A stretch of DNA of 64,000 bases from Citrobacter farmeri (GCF_019048065.1 NZ_CP077291.1:4588001-4652000), one strand, 5' to 3'; counted from the first letter of the stretch, positions 40,045 through 52,270 are shown. Numbers and translations: made by a program. Notes: generated by a model from the sequence alone, not told the origin.

Positions 40045-42114
40045 TTATTGCAGCAGCGAAATATCTGCCACACGCAGGAACAGCTCACGCAGTTTTTCAA
40101 GCATCGAGAGACGGTTAACGCGCAGGTCTTTATCCTCGACGTTCACCATCACTTTTTCGAAGAAGAGATCGACCGGCTCACGCAGTTCAGCCAGTTCTAC
40201 CAGCGCATCCTGGTAACGCCCTTCGTTAAAGTACGGTTCAAGTTTGTCACGCAGCACGACAACCTGCATCGCCAGCGCGATCTCTTCCGGCTCTTTCAAC
40301 GTTGCGGCGTTAACACGCTCATTCAGCGTCTCATCGGACTTCGCCAGAATGTTGGAGACACGCTTATTGGCTGCCGCCAGCGCAGAGGCCGCATCCAGAG
40401 TCCGGAAGTGAGAAACCGCCTTCATCCGCGCATCGAAATCTGCCGGACGAGTCGGACGACGTGCCAGCACCGCCTGGATAGTATCCACAGTGTAGCCTTC
40501 ATCCTGATACCAGGCGCGGAAACGGCCGAGCATAAAGTCGATGACATCATCAACGACGTTAGCGTTGGTCAGCTTGTCACCGTACAGACGAACCGCTTCT
40601 TCGGTCAGCGTCTGCAGGTCAAGGTTCAGGTTCTTCTCAACGATAATGCGCAGCACGCCCAGCGCTGCACGACGCAGCGCGAACGGATCTTTGTCCCCTT
40701 TCGGGTGCTGACCGATACCGAAGATACCCGCCAGGGTATCCATCTTGTCCGCAATCGCCAGTGCGCAGGCAATCGGGTTAGACGGCAGGTCATCACCGGC
40801 AAAGCGCGGCTGATACTGTTCGTTCAGGGCAACAGCGACATCTTCCGCTTCGCCATCGTGACGGGCGTAGTGCATGCCCATCACGCCCTGGGTGTCGGTG
40901 AACTCGAAGACCATGTTAGTCATCAGGTCACATTTCGACAGCAGGCCCGCGCGGGTAGCATGATTAACGTCTGCGCCAATCTGACCGGCAATCCAGCCCG
41001 CCAGCGCCTGAATACGATCGGTCTTGTCGCGCAACGTACCCAGTTGCTGTTGGAACAGCACGGTTTGCAGACGCGGAAGATGATCTTCCAGACGTTTTTT
41101 ACGGTCGGTATTGAAGAAGAACTCAGCATCCGCCAGACGCGGACGCACCACTTTCTCGTTACCGGAGATGATTTGCTGTGGATCTTTCGATTCGATGTTC
41201 GCCACGAAGATGAAGTTCGGCAGCAGTTTGCCGTCGTTGGCGTAGACCGGGAAGTACTTCTGGTCACCTTTCATGGTGTACACCAGCGCTTCAGAGGGCA
41301 CCGCGAGGAATTTTTCTTCGAATTTCGCCGTCAGTACGACTGGCCATTCCACCAGCGAGGTCACTTCTTCCAGCAGACTTTCGCTCAGATCGGCATTCCC
41401 GCCAATGGTACGGGCTGCGTCTTCCGCATCCGCTTTGATTTTGGCTTTACGCTGTTCATAGTCGGCAATGACCTTACCGCGCTCCAACAGGATCTGCGGA
41501 TACTGATCGGCATTGTCGATGGTAAATTCCGGCTCGCCCATAAAGCGATGACCGCGAATGACGCGATCGGACTGGATACCCAAAATGGTTGCCGGAATGA
41601 CTTTGTCACCCAGCAGCAGGGTGACGGTGTGCACCGGACGCACGAAGTGCACGTCGCTTGCTCCCCAGCGCATCAGTTTCGGGATCGGCAGTTTCGCCAG
41701 CGACGTGGCTACCATGTTCGGCAGCAGTGCTTCGGCGCTTTCGCCTTTCACGTGCGCACGATACAGCAGCCATTCGCCTTTATCGGTCGTCAGGCGTTCG
41801 GCCTGATCAACGGTAATGCCGCAGCCCCGAGCCCAGCCTTCTGCCGCTTTGCTCGGTTTGCCTTCGGCATCAAATGCCTGGGCAATCGCCGGACCGCGTT
41901 TTTCAACTTCGCGATCGGGCTGAGATTCTGCCAGGTTAGCGATTTTCAGCGCCAGACGACGAGGTGCCGCAAACCATTCGACTTGACCGTGCGCGATGCC
42001 GGCATTGTCCAGCTCCGCAGTCACGTTCGCAGCAAAGGACTCTGCCAGGCTGCGCAGAGCTTTTGGTGGCAGCTCTTCTGTGCCGATTTCCACCAGGAAA
42101 GTTTTCTCAGACAT
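40045..42114 (-). CDS. glyS: Glycyl-tRNA synthetase beta subunit
   Basis: 689 aa, full length. Beta subunit of the alpha2beta2 bacterial enzyme. It begins [26 protein letters not shown] (conserved N-terminus), with an HD-like and tRNA-binding body and C-terminal anticodon-binding region. 9 bp behind glyQ. The opposite strand is open for over 900 codons, but this is a shadow of codon bias. Confidence 0.97.
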   Translation of the reverse strand: MSEKTFLVEIGTEELPPKALRSLAESFAANVTAELDNAGIAHGQVEWFAAPRRLALKIANLAESQPDREVEKRGPAIAQAFDAEGKPSKAAEGWARGCGITVDQAERLTTDKGEWLLYRAHVKGESAEALLPNMVATSLAKLPIPKLMRWGASDVHFVRPVHTVTLLLGDKVIPATILGIQSDRVIRGHRFMGEPEFTIDNADQYPQILLERGKVIADYEQRKAKIKADAEDAARTIGGNADLSESLLEEVTSLVEWPVVLTAKFEEKFLAVPSEALVYTMKGDQKYFPVYANDGKLLPNFIFVANIESKDPQQIISGNEKVVRPRLADAEFFFNTDRKKRLEDHLPRLQTVLFQQQLGTLRDKTDRIQALAGWIAGQIGADVNHATRAGLLSKCDLMTNMVFEFTDTQGVMGMHYARHDGEAEDVAVALNEQYQPRFAGDDLPSNPIACALAIADKMDTLAGIFGIGQHPKGDKDPFALRRAALGVLRIIVEKNLNLDLQTLTEEAVRLYGDKLTNANVVDDVIDFMLGRFRAWYQDEGYTVDTIQAVLARRPTRPADFDARMKAVSHFRTLDAASALAAANKRVSNILAKSDETLNERVNAATLKEPEEIALAMQVVVLRDKLEPYFNEGRYQDALVELAELREPVDLFFEKVMVNVEDKDLRVNRLSMLEKLRELFLRVADISLLQ

Positions 42115-42123
42115 GGCCGCCTC

Positions 42124-43035
42124 TTATTTGTCTTTATTGCACATCGGGAAGCCGAGAGCTTCACGGGAAGCATAGTAAGCTTCTGCCACTGCTTTGGTCA
42201 GGGTACGAATACGCAGAATGTAGCGCTGGCGTTCAGTCACGGAGATGGCTTTACGCGCATCCAGCAGGTTGAAGCTATGGGCGGCCTTCAGAATACGCTC
42301 GTAGGCAGGCAGCGGCAGTGGCGTTTCCAGCGCCAGCAGTTGCTGCGCTTCTTTCTCGTACTGCTCAAAGCAGGTGAACAGGAAGTCCACATCCGCGTAT
42401 TCGAAGTTGTAGGTGGATTGCTCCACTTCGTTCTGATGGAACACGTCGCCATACGTGGTTTTACCCAACGGACCGTCGCTCCAGACCAGGTCGTAAACGC
42501 TGTCTACGCCCTGAATGTACATCGCCAGACGCTCCAGACCATAGGTGATTTCACCGGTGATCGGCTTACATTCCAGTCCGCCGACCTGTTGGAAGTAAGT
42601 GAACTGCGTCACTTCCATTCCGTTCAGCCACACTTCCCAGCCCAGACCCCAGGCACCCAGCGTTGGGTTTTCCCAGTTATCTTCCACGAACCGAATGTCG
42701 TGAATGGTAGGGTCCATGCCCAGCTCTTTCAGCGACCCGAGATAAAGCTCCTGGATGTTGTCCGGAGAGGGCTTAATCACCACCTGGAACTGATAGTAGT
42801 GCTGTAAACGGTTCGGGTTTTCGCCGTAGCGTCCATCAGTGGGACGACGAGAAGGTTGCACATACGCGGTTGCCATCGGTTCTGGCCCCAACGCACGCAG
42901 GCTGGTCATCGGATGCGAGGTACCGGCGCCCACTTCCATGTCCAAAGGTTGAACAATGGTGCAGCCCTGACGAGCCCAGTAATCCTGTAATGTCAGGATC
43001 AGGCCCTGGAAGGTCTTGGTATCAAACTTTTGCAT
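42124..43035 (-). CDS. glyQ: Glycyl-tRNA synthetase alpha subunit
   Basis: 303 aa, full length. Class II catalytic subunit: [18 protein letters not shown] at the N-terminus and class II motifs around [27 protein letters not shown] (motif 2) and [11 protein letters not shown] (motif 3). First gene of glyQS. Confidence 0.98.
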   Translation of the reverse strand: MQKFDTKTFQGLILTLQDYWARQGCTIVQPLDMEVGAGTSHPMTSLRALGPEPMATAYVQPSRRPTDGRYGENPNRLQHYYQFQVVIKPSPDNIQELYLGSLKELGMDPTIHDIRFVEDNWENPTLGAWGLGWEVWLNGMEVTQFTYFQQVGGLECKPITGEITYGLERLAMYIQGVDSVYDLVWSDGPLGKTTYGDVFHQNEVEQSTYNFEYADVDFLFTCFEQYEKEAQQLLALETPLPLPAYERILKAAHSFNLLDARKAISVTERQRYILRIRTLTKAVAEAYYASREALGFPMCNKDK

Positions 43036-43131
43036 AGTATTTCGTGCTGGATACGTGTGGTTTTAAAAGGAAGGGTTCAGTATACCCGCTGACTGCAAGA
43101 TATACAGTACGAAACGGGAAAAAGGCAGGGC

Positions 43132-43437
43132 TTAACGCATGGAAAGATGTAAAAACTGCCCATCCGCGTCAAAAGAGCAGACAAAACTCTCTTTACGGAA
43201 GGTAGCACCGCGCATCTCATAACTCCCCTGAAATTGTTCAAAGCCTGTGACATCAATTTTCTGCGTACCGGTGTTATAGCGTCGCGCAGCCTGATCTTTG
43301 CACAACGCTTCCATATCCAGCGTGCGCGTGGGACTGACTTTCATTTTCTGCGCCTTTTGTATCGGCGGTTGTTGGGAGGGGGTACATCCTGCCAGCAGAA
43401 GAATCACCATTGCCGGAAAGAAAGATTTCATCATCAT
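43132..43437 (-). CDS. ysaB: Lipoprotein YsaB
   Basis: 101 aa. Lipobox ILLLAGC, then a short conserved domain with Cys pair (ALCKDQAARRYNTG, SFVCSFDADG). Small uncharacterised enteric lipoprotein located upstream of glyQ as in E. coli. Function unknown. Confidence 0.9.
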   Translation of the reverse strand: MMMKSFFPAMVILLLAGCTPSQQPPIQKAQKMKVSPTRTLDMEALCKDQAARRYNTGTQKIDVTGFEQFQGSYEMRGATFRKESFVCSFDADGQFLHLSMR

Positions 43438-43614
43438 TTTATTACCGCCTAATTTACTGATCAGTCTTATTATTATTACGTTCGGTGTGGCAGACGCATT
43501 TTGCGAATCTCATCGGACCATCACAAGCTTTAGTGTAAAAACTCAGATTAATCCAGCGAGACAGGCTGACGAAATGTGAGTCAGAGCATTTTTGAAACGA
43601 AAACAGAGGAACTG

Positions 43615-44610
43615 ATGCAGCCCAAAATTTTCTGGATTGATAACCTGCGAGGGATCGCCTGTCTGATGGTGGTTATGATCCACACCACAACCTGGTACAT
43701 CACCAATGCCCAGAGTGTCAGTCCCGTTAGCTGGGATCTTGCCAACATACTGAATTCGGCATCACGCGTCAGCGTACCGCTGTTTTTTATGATTTCGGGC
43801 TATCTCTTTTTTGGCGAGCGCAGCGCGCAATCGCGCCATTTTTTACGCATCGCGTTGTGCCTGCTGTTCTACAGCGCCGTCGCCCTGCTCTACATCTCGC
43901 TGTTCACCTCGATTAACGCCGAACTTTCTTTAAAAAATTTGCTGCAAAAACCGGTGTTCTATCACCTGTGGTTTTTCTTCGCGATCGCCGTGATCTATCT
44001 GGTCTCACCACTGATTCAGGTAAAAAATATCAGCGGCAAAATGCTGCTGGTACTGATGGTAGTCATTGGCATTCTCGCCAACCCAAATACCGTGTCGCAA
44101 AAAGTGGGCGGATTCGAATGGCTCCCCATCAATTTGTATATCAACGGCGATACCTTTTACTACATTTTGTACGGGATGCTGGGACGCGCTATCGGCATGA
44201 TGGAGACACAAAGACGCGTGCTTACCTGGCTAAGCGCAGGGCTTTTCGTGGTTGCGGTGTGGATCATCTCTCGTGGAACACTGCATGAATTGCAGTGGCG
44301 CGGTAATTTTGCCGATACCTGGTATCTCTATTGCGGCCCGATGGTTTTCATCTGCGCCGTCGCATTGCTGACGCTGGTCAAAAACACGCTAAACACACAA
44401 ACTGTCCCAGGCCTGGGATTGATCTCCCGCCATTCGCTCGGCATTTATGGTTTTCATGCGCTTATTATTCATGCATTGCGTACTGGCGGACTGGAAATCA
44501 AGCGCTGGCCGCCGCTGGATATGCTGTGGATCTTTAGCGTCACCCTCGCGGGCAGTTTATTGCTTTCAATACTGTTACAACGCGTCGATACGCGCAGGCT
44601 GGTCAGTTGA
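43615..44610 (+). CDS. wecH: O-acetyltransferase WecH (enterobacterial common antigen)
   Basis: 331 aa from the ATG at 43615 ([13 protein letters not shown]...), the E. coli length; the longer frame to 43576 is ignored. Acyltransferase family 3 integral membrane protein with about ten helices. Conserved [18 protein letters not shown] carries the catalytic His, and [11 protein letters not shown] follows. It acetylates GlcNAc residues of cyclic ECA in E. coli. Confidence 0.93.
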   Translation: MQPKIFWIDNLRGIACLMVVMIHTTTWYITNAQSVSPVSWDLANILNSASRVSVPLFFMISGYLFFGERSAQSRHFLRIALCLLFYSAVALLYISLFTSINAELSLKNLLQKPVFYHLWFFFAIAVIYLVSPLIQVKNISGKMLLVLMVVIGILANPNTVSQKVGGFEWLPINLYINGDTFYYILYGMLGRAIGMMETQRRVLTWLSAGLFVVAVWIISRGTLHELQWRGNFADTWYLYCGPMVFICAVALLTLVKNTLNTQTVPGLGLISRHSLGIYGFHALIIHALRTGGLEIKRWPPLDMLWIFSVTLAGSLLLSILLQRVDTRRLVS

Positions 44611-44619
44611 TGTTGAAAT

Positions 44620-44646
44620 GCCCGGCCTTTTAGACCGGGCGTTTTC
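44620..44646 (+). terminator. Terminator after wecH
   Basis: Stem GCCCGG/CCGGGC with an AT-rich loop, followed by GTTTT. Confidence 0.75.
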
Positions 44647-44740
44647 GAGAGACTTAAACCGTTATGAGGGAGAGCGCCGTTTAAGACGCCTTAACAGATA
44701 GCATGCCAGGAAACCCCACAGCAAAGTGACCCCCTTTGAT

Positions 44741-45088
44741 TTAATGACACGATGCGCGAACCAGGCGTACGAAACCCAGTAACCCCATAAAGAGCGCTGC
44801 CGGATAGAGTCCCCGCCCACTCAGTGATAGCGGTGCATTGAGGATGCCTACCAGAAACAACCCCAGCGTGATCAACGCGACCATTTGGCACACGGTAACG
44901 AAGCCATCATCCAGGTGCTCACATTTTTCCTCACGCAGATAAGCATACGTAACAAACATTGCGGTCGTCAGGACACTGAGAAAATAGCCCTTTCCGCTCA
45001 GTGACGGACATGCCATCCATAAGCCGATAACGTAAGTCGATGTGCCTGAAATGAGCAACAACCATGAAATTAACGTTGAGCTTTTCAC
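44741..45088 (-). CDS. yiaB: Inner-membrane protein YiaB
   Basis: 115 aa, reading from the GTG at 45088 which has AAGGAG 7 bases upstream; the longer frame begins at a TTG and overlaps that ribosome site. Two pairs of hydrophobic helices with the YiaA/YiaB repeat (GLWMACPSLSGKGYFLSVL; LNAPLSLSGRGLYPAALF). In E. coli it follows yiaA; no yiaA is present here. Function unknown. Confidence 0.87.
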   Translation of the reverse strand: MKSSTLISWLLLISGTSTYVIGLWMACPSLSGKGYFLSVLTTAMFVTYAYLREEKCEHLDDGFVTVCQMVALITLGLFLVGILNAPLSLSGRGLYPAALFMGLLGFVRLVRASCH

Positions 45089-45225
45089 TGGAATCTCCTT
45101 ATCCAATAGCGGCTCAGATTAGGGATAACCCTGTTAAGACAGCAATAAAAAATAGCGTCAACCGGAGAATTCAGAATTAATTCATGCGATTAATTTATGA
45201 CTTTGGTTTTATTATCGATTAGACA

Positions 45226-45251
45226 AATCCCTCCTGTGACCAGGAGGGATT
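45226..45251 (-). terminator. Terminator after xylB
   Basis: Perfect 11-bp stem AATCCCTCCTG/CAGGAGGGATT with a 4-base loop, 6 bp past the xylB stop. Confidence 0.8.
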
Positions 45252-45256
45252 CAGTC

Positions 45257-46711
45257 TCAGGACATAAGGGGAAGTAATTGCTGATAAAGACGACGGAAGG
45301 TTTCGCGACGTTGTTGATAAACGGTATGACGTTGTGCATCAGGCCTATGCGTCTGCTCAAGCGAGAGCTGTGGCAGCAGTTCCTCTAACGATCTCTCCGG
45401 GCTCATCGCAATTTGCGCCAGTCGGGCGGCGCCCAGCGCTGGCCCCACATCGCCGCCGGTACGATAATCCAGTTGTAAACCGCTGATATCCGCCAGCATC
45501 TGCCGCCAGTACGCGCTGCGTGCCCCCCCACCTATCAGCGTGATGCTACGCGGCTGAACGCCACAGGCATGTACCACGTCCATCCCGTCTGCCAGCGCAT
45601 AGCCCACACCTTCCAGCACCGCGCGCGCCAGTTCAGCGGGCCCATGCTGATGGGTCAGACCAAAGAACACGCCTTTCGCCTGAGGATTATTATGCGGTGT
45701 GCGCTCACCTGAAAGGTACGGCAAAAACCAGATCGGATCTGCGGTATCATCAGCCTGCTGCGCCGCATCAATCAGCGCTGGCACCGTCTCCAGACCGGTT
45801 AACGTCGCCGCCCAGTCCAGACAGGAGGCCGCACTTAGCATTACTGACATCAGATGCCAGCGCTCAGGTAATGCATGGCAAAAGCTATGTACCGCGCTTT
45901 CGGGCTTGCTCAGGAAACCGTCGCTGACCGCAAAATAGACGCCAGACGTCCCCAGTGACAGCATGGCCTGATCGGCATTGATCATCCCCACGCCCACCGC
46001 GCCAGCGGCATTGTCGCCACCGCCCGCAACGACAGAAACCGCGGGCATATCCCACGCCATCGCCACATCAGGCAGCAACTTACCGGTAATCTCACTCCCT
46101 TCGAATAGCGCGGGCATATGAGCACGCGTCAGGCCACAGGCATTCAGCATCACGTCACTCCAGTCACGTTTTTCCACATCCAGCCACATCGTTCCCGCTG
46201 CGTCAGACATGTCACTGGCAAACTCACCCGTCATGCGTAAACGCAGATAGTCTTTCGGGAGTAGCACTTTTGCCACCTGACGGAAGACCGCGGGTTCGTG
46301 GCGCTGTATCCACAACAGCTTCGGTGCCGTGAATCCGGGCATCATCAGATTACCGGTGATGGCCCGCGACTGCGGCACCATTGACTCCAGCAACGCGCAC
46401 TCCTCGCCACAGCGTCCGTCATTCCACAGAATAGCCGGTCGCAGTACCTGTTGCTGACTGTCGAGCAGCGTCGCGCCGTGCATCTGCCCGGCAATCCCCA
46501 GCGCTTTCACGTTGCTTAATGAATGCTGTTTGCCCAGCGCCTTCAGGGCGCGGTCCGTCGCCTGCCACCACTGTTCAGGATCTTGCTCCGACCAGAGCGG
46601 ATGAGGACGGGAGACGGTGAGTTTTTCCGTTTGCGACGCGACCACCTCGCCTTGCTCATTGAGCAAAATCGCTTTCACGCCCGAGGTGCCAAGATCGATC
46701 CCAATATACAT
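45257..46711 (-). CDS. xylB: Xylulokinase
   Basis: 484 aa, full length. FGGY-family kinase that phosphorylates D-xylulose to xylulose 5-phosphate. N-terminal phosphate-binding YIGIDLGTSGVKAI, substrate region GIAGQMHGATLLD, catalytic Asp in AGGGDNAAGAVGVG, and C-terminal ATP site LIGGGARSAYWRQMLADI. About 100 bp downstream of xylA in the leftward arm of the regulon. Confidence 0.97.
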   Translation of the reverse strand: MYIGIDLGTSGVKAILLNEQGEVVASQTEKLTVSRPHPLWSEQDPEQWWQATDRALKALGKQHSLSNVKALGIAGQMHGATLLDSQQQVLRPAILWNDGRCGEECALLESMVPQSRAITGNLMMPGFTAPKLLWIQRHEPAVFRQVAKVLLPKDYLRLRMTGEFASDMSDAAGTMWLDVEKRDWSDVMLNACGLTRAHMPALFEGSEITGKLLPDVAMAWDMPAVSVVAGGGDNAAGAVGVGMINADQAMLSLGTSGVYFAVSDGFLSKPESAVHSFCHALPERWHLMSVMLSAASCLDWAATLTGLETVPALIDAAQQADDTADPIWFLPYLSGERTPHNNPQAKGVFFGLTHQHGPAELARAVLEGVGYALADGMDVVHACGVQPRSITLIGGGARSAYWRQMLADISGLQLDYRTGGDVGPALGAARLAQIAMSPERSLEELLPQLSLEQTHRPDAQRHTVYQQRRETFRRLYQQLLPLMS

Positions 46712-46812
46712 AAAGTGGGTTCCTTAAATTGAACATGCCCGGTAGCACAACGCTCCCCGGGCTTGTAAAAAACGACCAACCGGGAAAACGCAGCGTCACC
46801 CGGCGATGTCGA

Positions 46813-48135
46813 TTACTTATCGAACAGGTAATGATTCACCAGGTTTTCCAGCCGTTCCTGATGACCGCTCTGATGTACCGGTGCCAGGTTGTGCTGTTCA
46901 GCATAATGCGCCAGTTCGCTTAGCGACATCTGTCCCTTCAGGATCTGCTGGCCCAGTTCGCTACTCCAGCCGGCATAACGCTTCGCGACGCGCTTATCCA
47001 GTTCGCCATCCTCAATCATGCGCGCGGCAATTTTCAGTGATAGCGCCATCGTGTCCATTGCGCCGATATGGCCATAGAACAGATCGTACTTATCCGTGCT
47101 TTGGCGGCGCACTTTAGCGTCAAAATTCAGACCGCCAGTGGTGAAACCGCCCGCTTTGAGGATTTCGTACATCACCAGCGCATTCTCTTCTACGCTGTTC
47201 GGGAACTGGTCGGTATCCCAGCCCAGCTGTGCGTCACCCCGGTTGGCATCCACAGAGCCGAACAGACCCAGCGCAATTGCCGTCGCGATTTCGTGGTGGA
47301 ATGAATGACCCGCCAGCGTTGCATGGTTAGCTTCGATATTCAGTTTGATCTCTTTTTCCAGACCGAACTGCTTAAGGAAGCCATAAACGGTAGATGCGTC
47401 GTAGTCATATTGATGTTTGGTCGGTTCCTGCGGCTTCGGCTCGATCAGCAGCGTGCCCTGGAATCCCGTTTTGTGTTTGTGCTCAACCACCATCTGCATG
47501 AAGCGGCCAATTTGCTCACGCTCCTGACGCAGGTCGGTATTCAGCAAGGTTTCGTATCCTTCACGCCCGCCCCACAGCACGTAGTTTTCACCGCCCAGTT
47601 TGTGCGTGGCGTCCATCGCCGTCACTACCTGGGTGGCCGCCCAACTGAAGACTTCCGGATCCGGGTTCGTCGCCGCACCGGCACCATAACGTGGATTGGT
47701 GAAGCAGTTTGCCGTGCCCCACAGCAGCTTCACGCCGCTCTGTTCTTGCTTCTCAGCCAGGACATCAACCATGTGGGCAAAGTTATTTTTGTACTCTTTC
47801 AGCGACGCGCCTTCCGGCGAAACATCGACATCGTGGAAGCAGTAGAACGGAACGTGCAGCTTGTGGAAAAACTCAAACGCCACGTCCGCTTTACGCTTCG
47901 CCAGCGCCAGCGCATCCCCTGGTTGCTGCCATGGACGATCAAACGCCCCGACACCAAACATGTCCGCCCCGTTCCAGCAGAAGGTATGCCAGTAGCAGGC
48001 TGCAAAACGCAGATGATCTTCCATCCGTTTGCCCAGTACGATCTCATCAGGATTGTAATGGCGGAATGCTAACGGATTAGTGGAACGGGGGCCTTCATAA
48101 CGAACGCGATCGAGTTGGTCAAAATATGCCTGCAT
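46813..48135 (-). CDS. xylA: Xylose isomerase
   Basis: 440 aa from the ATG at 48135 ([15 protein letters not shown]...); the 4-codon upstream extension is not needed. TIM-barrel enzyme converting D-xylose to D-xylulose. Catalytic His101 and Asp104 in [12 protein letters not shown], metal ligands in [18 protein letters not shown] and [17 protein letters not shown]. First gene of xylAB, divergent from xylFGHR. Confidence 0.98.
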   Translation of the reverse strand: MQAYFDQLDRVRYEGPRSTNPLAFRHYNPDEIVLGKRMEDHLRFAACYWHTFCWNGADMFGVGAFDRPWQQPGDALALAKRKADVAFEFFHKLHVPFYCFHDVDVSPEGASLKEYKNNFAHMVDVLAEKQEQSGVKLLWGTANCFTNPRYGAGAATNPDPEVFSWAATQVVTAMDATHKLGGENYVLWGGREGYETLLNTDLRQEREQIGRFMQMVVEHKHKTGFQGTLLIEPKPQEPTKHQYDYDASTVYGFLKQFGLEKEIKLNIEANHATLAGHSFHHEIATAIALGLFGSVDANRGDAQLGWDTDQFPNSVEENALVMYEILKAGGFTTGGLNFDAKVRRQSTDKYDLFYGHIGAMDTMALSLKIAARMIEDGELDKRVAKRYAGWSSELGQQILKGQMSLSELAHYAEQHNLAPVHQSGHQERLENLVNHYLFDK

Positions 48136-48499
48136 AATGAACTCCATAATCAGGGAATACGGCGGGGATAGGTCATGCGGTAATATTGGGCACTCTATTC
48201 TCGTTGCTCAATTATGTTATTTCACACTGCTATTGAGAGAATTCACAAGTGTGCGCCACCTCGCAAAATAAAAATATCCATTTGCAAAAAATGGGTACTC
48301 TGCTGGCATAAATGCAACATCCAGTATCCACGATAAAAAAGTAAGATCCTGGTCATAATTCAGGAAATAAACCAAATTTCGTAATCGCAAGATAAAAATC
48401 TGTAATTGTCTTCCCCGTATGAATTGCTAAATTCTGCAACGTCTTATGCTGTGATTGTTACTTTTATTGTTGCTCCCTCTAACAAAAGGCATCACGATT
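48136..48499. promoter_or_regulatory. xylA-xylF divergent control region
   Basis: 364 bp between the two arms of the xylose regulon. A CRP-like site ATTGA-N6-TCACA is at 48232-48247, matching the place and orientation of the CRP site in E. coli. XylR sites are expected on both sides; I could not delimit them with certainty. Confidence 0.75.
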
Positions 48500-49492
48500 A
48501 TGAAGATGAAGAATCTCTTACTCACCGTCTGCACCTCCCTTTTGCTTACCAGCGTGGCAGGACATGCCAAAGAAATTAAAATCGGCATGGCGATTGATGA
48601 CCTGCGACTCGAGCGCTGGCAAAAAGATCGCGATATTTTCGTCAGCAAGGCCGAATCACTGGGTGCTAAAGTCTTTGTCCAGTCCGCGAACGGGAATGAA
48701 GAAACCCAAATGTCGCAGATTGAAAATATGATCAACCGAGGGGTGGATGTCCTCGTTATTATTCCTTATAACGGGCAAGTATTAAGTAACGTGGTGAAAG
48801 AAGCGAAACAGGAAGGTATTAAAGTTTTAGCTTATGACCGTATGATCAATGACGCTGACATTGATTTTTATATTTCATTTGATAACGAAAAGGTCGGTGA
48901 ATTACAGGCCCAGGCATTAGTTGAACGCGTTCCTCAGGGAAATTATTTTCTGATGGGCGGCTCGCCGGTCGATAATAATGCCAAACTCTTCCGCGCCGGA
49001 CAGATGAAAGTCTTAAAACCGTATATCGATTCCGGAAAAATAAAGGTGGTTGGCGATCAGTGGGTTGACGGCTGGCTGCCGGAAAATGCGCTGAAAATTA
49101 TGGAAAACGCCTTAACCGCGAACAATAACAACATTGATGCCGTCGTCGCCTCCAATGACGCGACGGCGGGCGGGGCAGTTCAGGCGCTCAGTGCGCAGGG
49201 GCTCTCAGGAAAAGTTGCGATTTCAGGCCAGGACGCCGACCTTGCGGGCATCAAACGCATTGTCGCGGGAACACAGACAATGACCGTCTATAAGCCAATT
49301 ACGCTGCTGGCAAATACCGCCGCTGAAATCGCCGTTGAACTGGGTAATGGGCAGCAACCTAAAGCCGATGCCACGTTAAACAACGGTCTGAAAGAGGTTC
49401 CTTCCCGCTTATTGACACCCATTGACGTTAACAAAAACAACATCAATGAGACCGTGATTAAAGACGGATTCCATAAGCAGAGCGAACTGTAA
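48500..49492 (+). CDS. xylF: D-xylose-binding periplasmic protein XylF
   Basis: 330 aa from the ATG at 48500 (MKMKNLLLTVC...); the longer frame is in the leader. Signal peptide ends at GHA-K. Periplasmic-binding protein of the ribose-binding cluster, with GVDVLVIIPYNGQVLS, AYDRMINDADIDFYISFDNEKVG, and ASNDATAGG ligand-contact strands. Delivers xylose to XylGH. Confidence 0.97.
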   Translation: MKMKNLLLTVCTSLLLTSVAGHAKEIKIGMAIDDLRLERWQKDRDIFVSKAESLGAKVFVQSANGNEETQMSQIENMINRGVDVLVIIPYNGQVLSNVVKEAKQEGIKVLAYDRMINDADIDFYISFDNEKVGELQAQALVERVPQGNYFLMGGSPVDNNAKLFRAGQMKVLKPYIDSGKIKVVGDQWVDGWLPENALKIMENALTANNNNIDAVVASNDATAGGAVQALSAQGLSGKVAISGQDADLAGIKRIVAGTQTMTVYKPITLLANTAAEIAVELGNGQQPKADATLNNGLKEVPSRLLTPIDVNKNNINETVIKDGFHKQSEL

Positions 49493-49569
49493 GCGCTGCG
49501 CCCTGGCAACCGCTGAGGGCGCGCATTTCCCACCAGCCGGGATCTCTCATTAGCTAATGCGGAGTCGCT

Positions 49570-51111
49570 ATGTCCTGTCTACTTGAAATGAAGAACATCA
49601 CCAAATCCTTCGGTGCCGTCAAGGCGATTGATGACGTCAGCCTCAGACTGAATGCCGGTGAAATTGTTTCATTATGCGGCGAGAATGGCTCAGGGAAATC
49701 GACGCTGATGAAGGTGCTGTGCGGTATTTATCCCTATGGCAGTTATGACGGTGACATTGTTTTTGCGGGAGAAACACTACAGGTCAACCATATTCGTGAT
49801 ACCGAACGCAAAGGAATAGCCATCATCCATCAGGAGCTGGCGCTGGTTAAACACTTAACCGTGCTGGAGAACATTTTTCTCGGTAGCGAAATAAGTCGCC
49901 ATGGCGTTCTTGATTACGACCTGATGACCTTGCGCTGCCAAAAATTGCTCAATCAGGTCAGCCTGTCTATTTCGCCCGATACCCGAGTGGGCGATCTGGG
50001 CCTCGGTCAGCAACAACTGGTTGAAATTGCGAAAGCGCTGAATAAACAGGTGCGCCTGCTGATTCTGGACGAGCCGACAGCGTCACTCACCGAACAGGAA
50101 ACGACAGTGCTGCTGGAGATCATCCGCGATCTGCAACAGCACGACATCGCCTGCATCTACATTTCACATAAGCTGAATGAAGTGAAAGCCATTTCCGACA
50201 CGATCTGCGTGATCCGCGATGGCAAGCATATTGGTACCCGCGATGCGGCAGGGATGAGCGAAGACGATATCATCACCATGATGGTTGGCCGTGAACTCAC
50301 CGCACTCTACCCCAGCGAACCTCACACCACTGGCGAAGAGATTTTACGCGTTGATCATCTCACGGCCTGGCATCCCGTCAATCGCCATATCCGGCGCGTA
50401 AATGACGTTTCTTTCTCGCTAAAGCGCGGCGAAATCCTGGGGATCGCCGGTCTGGTGGGCGCGGGACGCACGGAACTTGTCCAGTGTCTGTTTGGCGTAT
50501 GGCCCGGACGCTGGGAAGGAGACGTCGTGATTGACGGCCAGTCTGTAAACATCCGCAACTGTCAGCAAGCCATTGCCCACGGGATCGCCATGGTGCCGGA
50601 AGACCGCAAACGCGATGGCATTGTGCCGGTTATGGCGGTGGGGAAAAACATTACCCTCGCCGCGCTCGATCAGTTTGCCGGTAAGGTGAGCCAGCTAGAC
50701 GATGCAGCCGAACACAAGTGCATCCTCGAATCCCTGCAACGTCTGAAAGTCAAAACGTCCTCTCCTGAGCTGGCGATCGGACGTCTGAGTGGTGGGAACC
50801 AGCAAAAAGCCATTCTGGCGCGCTGCCTGTTGCTCAACCCGCAAATTCTTATCCTTGATGAGCCTACCCGGGGCATCGACATCGGCGCGAAATATGAAAT
50901 CTACAAACTCATTAACCAGCTCGTTCAGCAAGGTATTGCCGTGATCGTCATCTCGTCGGAATTGCCCGAAGTGCTGGGACTCAGCGACCGCATTCTGGTG
51001 ATGCATGAAGGAAAACTGAAAGCCAACCTGGTCAATCATAACCTTACGCAAGAGCAGGTGATGGAAGCCGCTTTGAGGAGCGAACAACATGTCGAAAAAC
51101 AATCTGTCTGA
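49570..51111 (+). CDS. xylG: D-xylose ABC transporter ATPase XylG
   Basis: 513 aa with two ABC domains fused. The first has Walker [10 protein letters not shown] and signature [15 protein letters not shown]. The second has a degenerate Walker A ([10 protein letters not shown]) and [14 protein letters not shown] with LILDEPTRG, as is normal for monosaccharide ATPases. It overlaps xylH by 23 bp. Confidence 0.97.
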   Translation: MSCLLEMKNITKSFGAVKAIDDVSLRLNAGEIVSLCGENGSGKSTLMKVLCGIYPYGSYDGDIVFAGETLQVNHIRDTERKGIAIIHQELALVKHLTVLENIFLGSEISRHGVLDYDLMTLRCQKLLNQVSLSISPDTRVGDLGLGQQQLVEIAKALNKQVRLLILDEPTASLTEQETTVLLEIIRDLQQHDIACIYISHKLNEVKAISDTICVIRDGKHIGTRDAAGMSEDDIITMMVGRELTALYPSEPHTTGEEILRVDHLTAWHPVNRHIRRVNDVSFSLKRGEILGIAGLVGAGRTELVQCLFGVWPGRWEGDVVIDGQSVNIRNCQQAIAHGIAMVPEDRKRDGIVPVMAVGKNITLAALDQFAGKVSQLDDAAEHKCILESLQRLKVKTSSPELAIGRLSGGNQQKAILARCLLLNPQILILDEPTRGIDIGAKYEIYKLINQLVQQGIAVIVISSELPEVLGLSDRILVMHEGKLKANLVNHNLTQEQVMEAALRSEQHVEKQSV

Positions 51112-52270
51112 AGCCAAACTCGCCGCCCCACTGACGGGCGTTTTTCCCGGGTTTAAATCGCTGAATCTACAGGTGTTCGTGATGATCGCGGCCATCATAG
51201 TAATCATGCTGTTCTTCACCTGGACAACGGACGGCGCGTATCTCAGCGCACGTAACGTCTCCAACCTGCTCCGCCAGACCGCGATTACGGGGATCCTGGC
51301 AGTCGGCATGGTGTTCGTCATTATCTCAGCGGAAATCGATCTCTCTGTCGGTTCCATGATGGGGCTGCTGGGCGGCGTCGCGGCTATCTGCGACGTCTGG
51401 TTGGGCTGGCCATTACCGTTCACCATTATTGTAACGCTGGTGCTGGGACTGCTGCTCGGTGCCTGGAATGGCTGGTGGGTCGCCTACCGCAAAGTCCCAT
51501 CGTTTATTGTGACTCTGGCCGGGATGCTGGCGTTTCGCGGTATCCTGATCGGCATCACCAATGGTACAACCGTATCGCCGACCAGTTCTGCCATGTCGCA
51601 AATTGGACAAAGCTACCTGTCCAATGGGTTGGGCTTCACCCTTGGCGCGATCGGTTTGATGGCGTTTATCGGCTGGCAATGGCGTGGGCGCATGCGCCGA
51701 CAATCCCTGGGTCTCGATGCTCCTGCATCAACCAGCGTAGTGGGTCGCCAGGCGTTAACCGCCATCATTGTGTTAGGCGCCATCTGGCTGCTGAATGATT
51801 ATCGCGGCGTGCCGACGCCCGTTCTGCTGCTGGTTTTTTTGCTACTCGCCGGGATGTTCATGGCCACACGAACCGCATTTGGTCGACGTATTTATGCCAT
51901 CGGGGGCAATCTGGAAGCCGCCCGTCTTTCCGGCATTAACGTCGCCCGGACCAAACTGGCGGTATTCGCCATCAACGGTCTGATGGTGGCGATTGCCGGA
52001 CTTATCCTCAGTTCGCGTCTCGGTGCCGGGTCGCCATCTGCGGGAAATATCGCCGAACTGGATGCCATTGCTGCCTGCGTCATTGGCGGAACCAGCCTGG
52101 CTGGCGGCATCGGTAGCGTTGCAGGCGCGGTCATGGGCGCATTTATTATGGCTTCTCTGGATAACGGAATGAGTATGATGGATGTCCCAACGTTCTGGCA
52201 GTACATCGTGAAGGGCGCAATTCTGTTGCTGGCAGTATGGATGGATTCGGCGACAAAACGCCGCGCCTGA
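51089..52270 (+). CDS. xylH: D-xylose ABC transporter permease XylH
   Basis: 393 aa, about ten helices, BPD transporter family 2 (RbsC type). Conserved [25 protein letters not shown] near helices 2-3, and [19 protein letters not shown]. Starts inside xylG and ends 82 bp before xylR. Confidence 0.97.
   Translation: MSKNNLSEAKLAAPLTGVFPGFKSLNLQVFVMIAAIIVIMLFFTWTTDGAYLSARNVSNLLRQTAITGILAVGMVFVIISAEIDLSVGSMMGLLGGVAAICDVWLGWPLPFTIIVTLVLGLLLGAWNGWWVAYRKVPSFIVTLAGMLAFRGILIGITNGTTVSPTSSAMSQIGQSYLSNGLGFTLGAIGLMAFIGWQWRGRMRRQSLGLDAPASTSVVGRQALTAIIVLGAIWLLNDYRGVPTPVLLLVFLLLAGMFMATRTAFGRRIYAIGGNLEAARLSGINVARTKLAVFAINGLMVAIAGLILSSRLGAGSPSAGNIAELDAIAACVIGGTSLAGGIGSVAGAVMGAFIMASLDNGMSMMDVPTFWQYIVKGAILLLAVWMDSATKRRA

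Noticed and set aside
40048..42807. Open frame of 919 codons on the plus strand antisense to glyS and glyQ
   Set aside because: It mirrors two essential genes in the opposite frame, has no ribosome site or known domain, and such frames arise from strong codon bias with few stop-complement codons.
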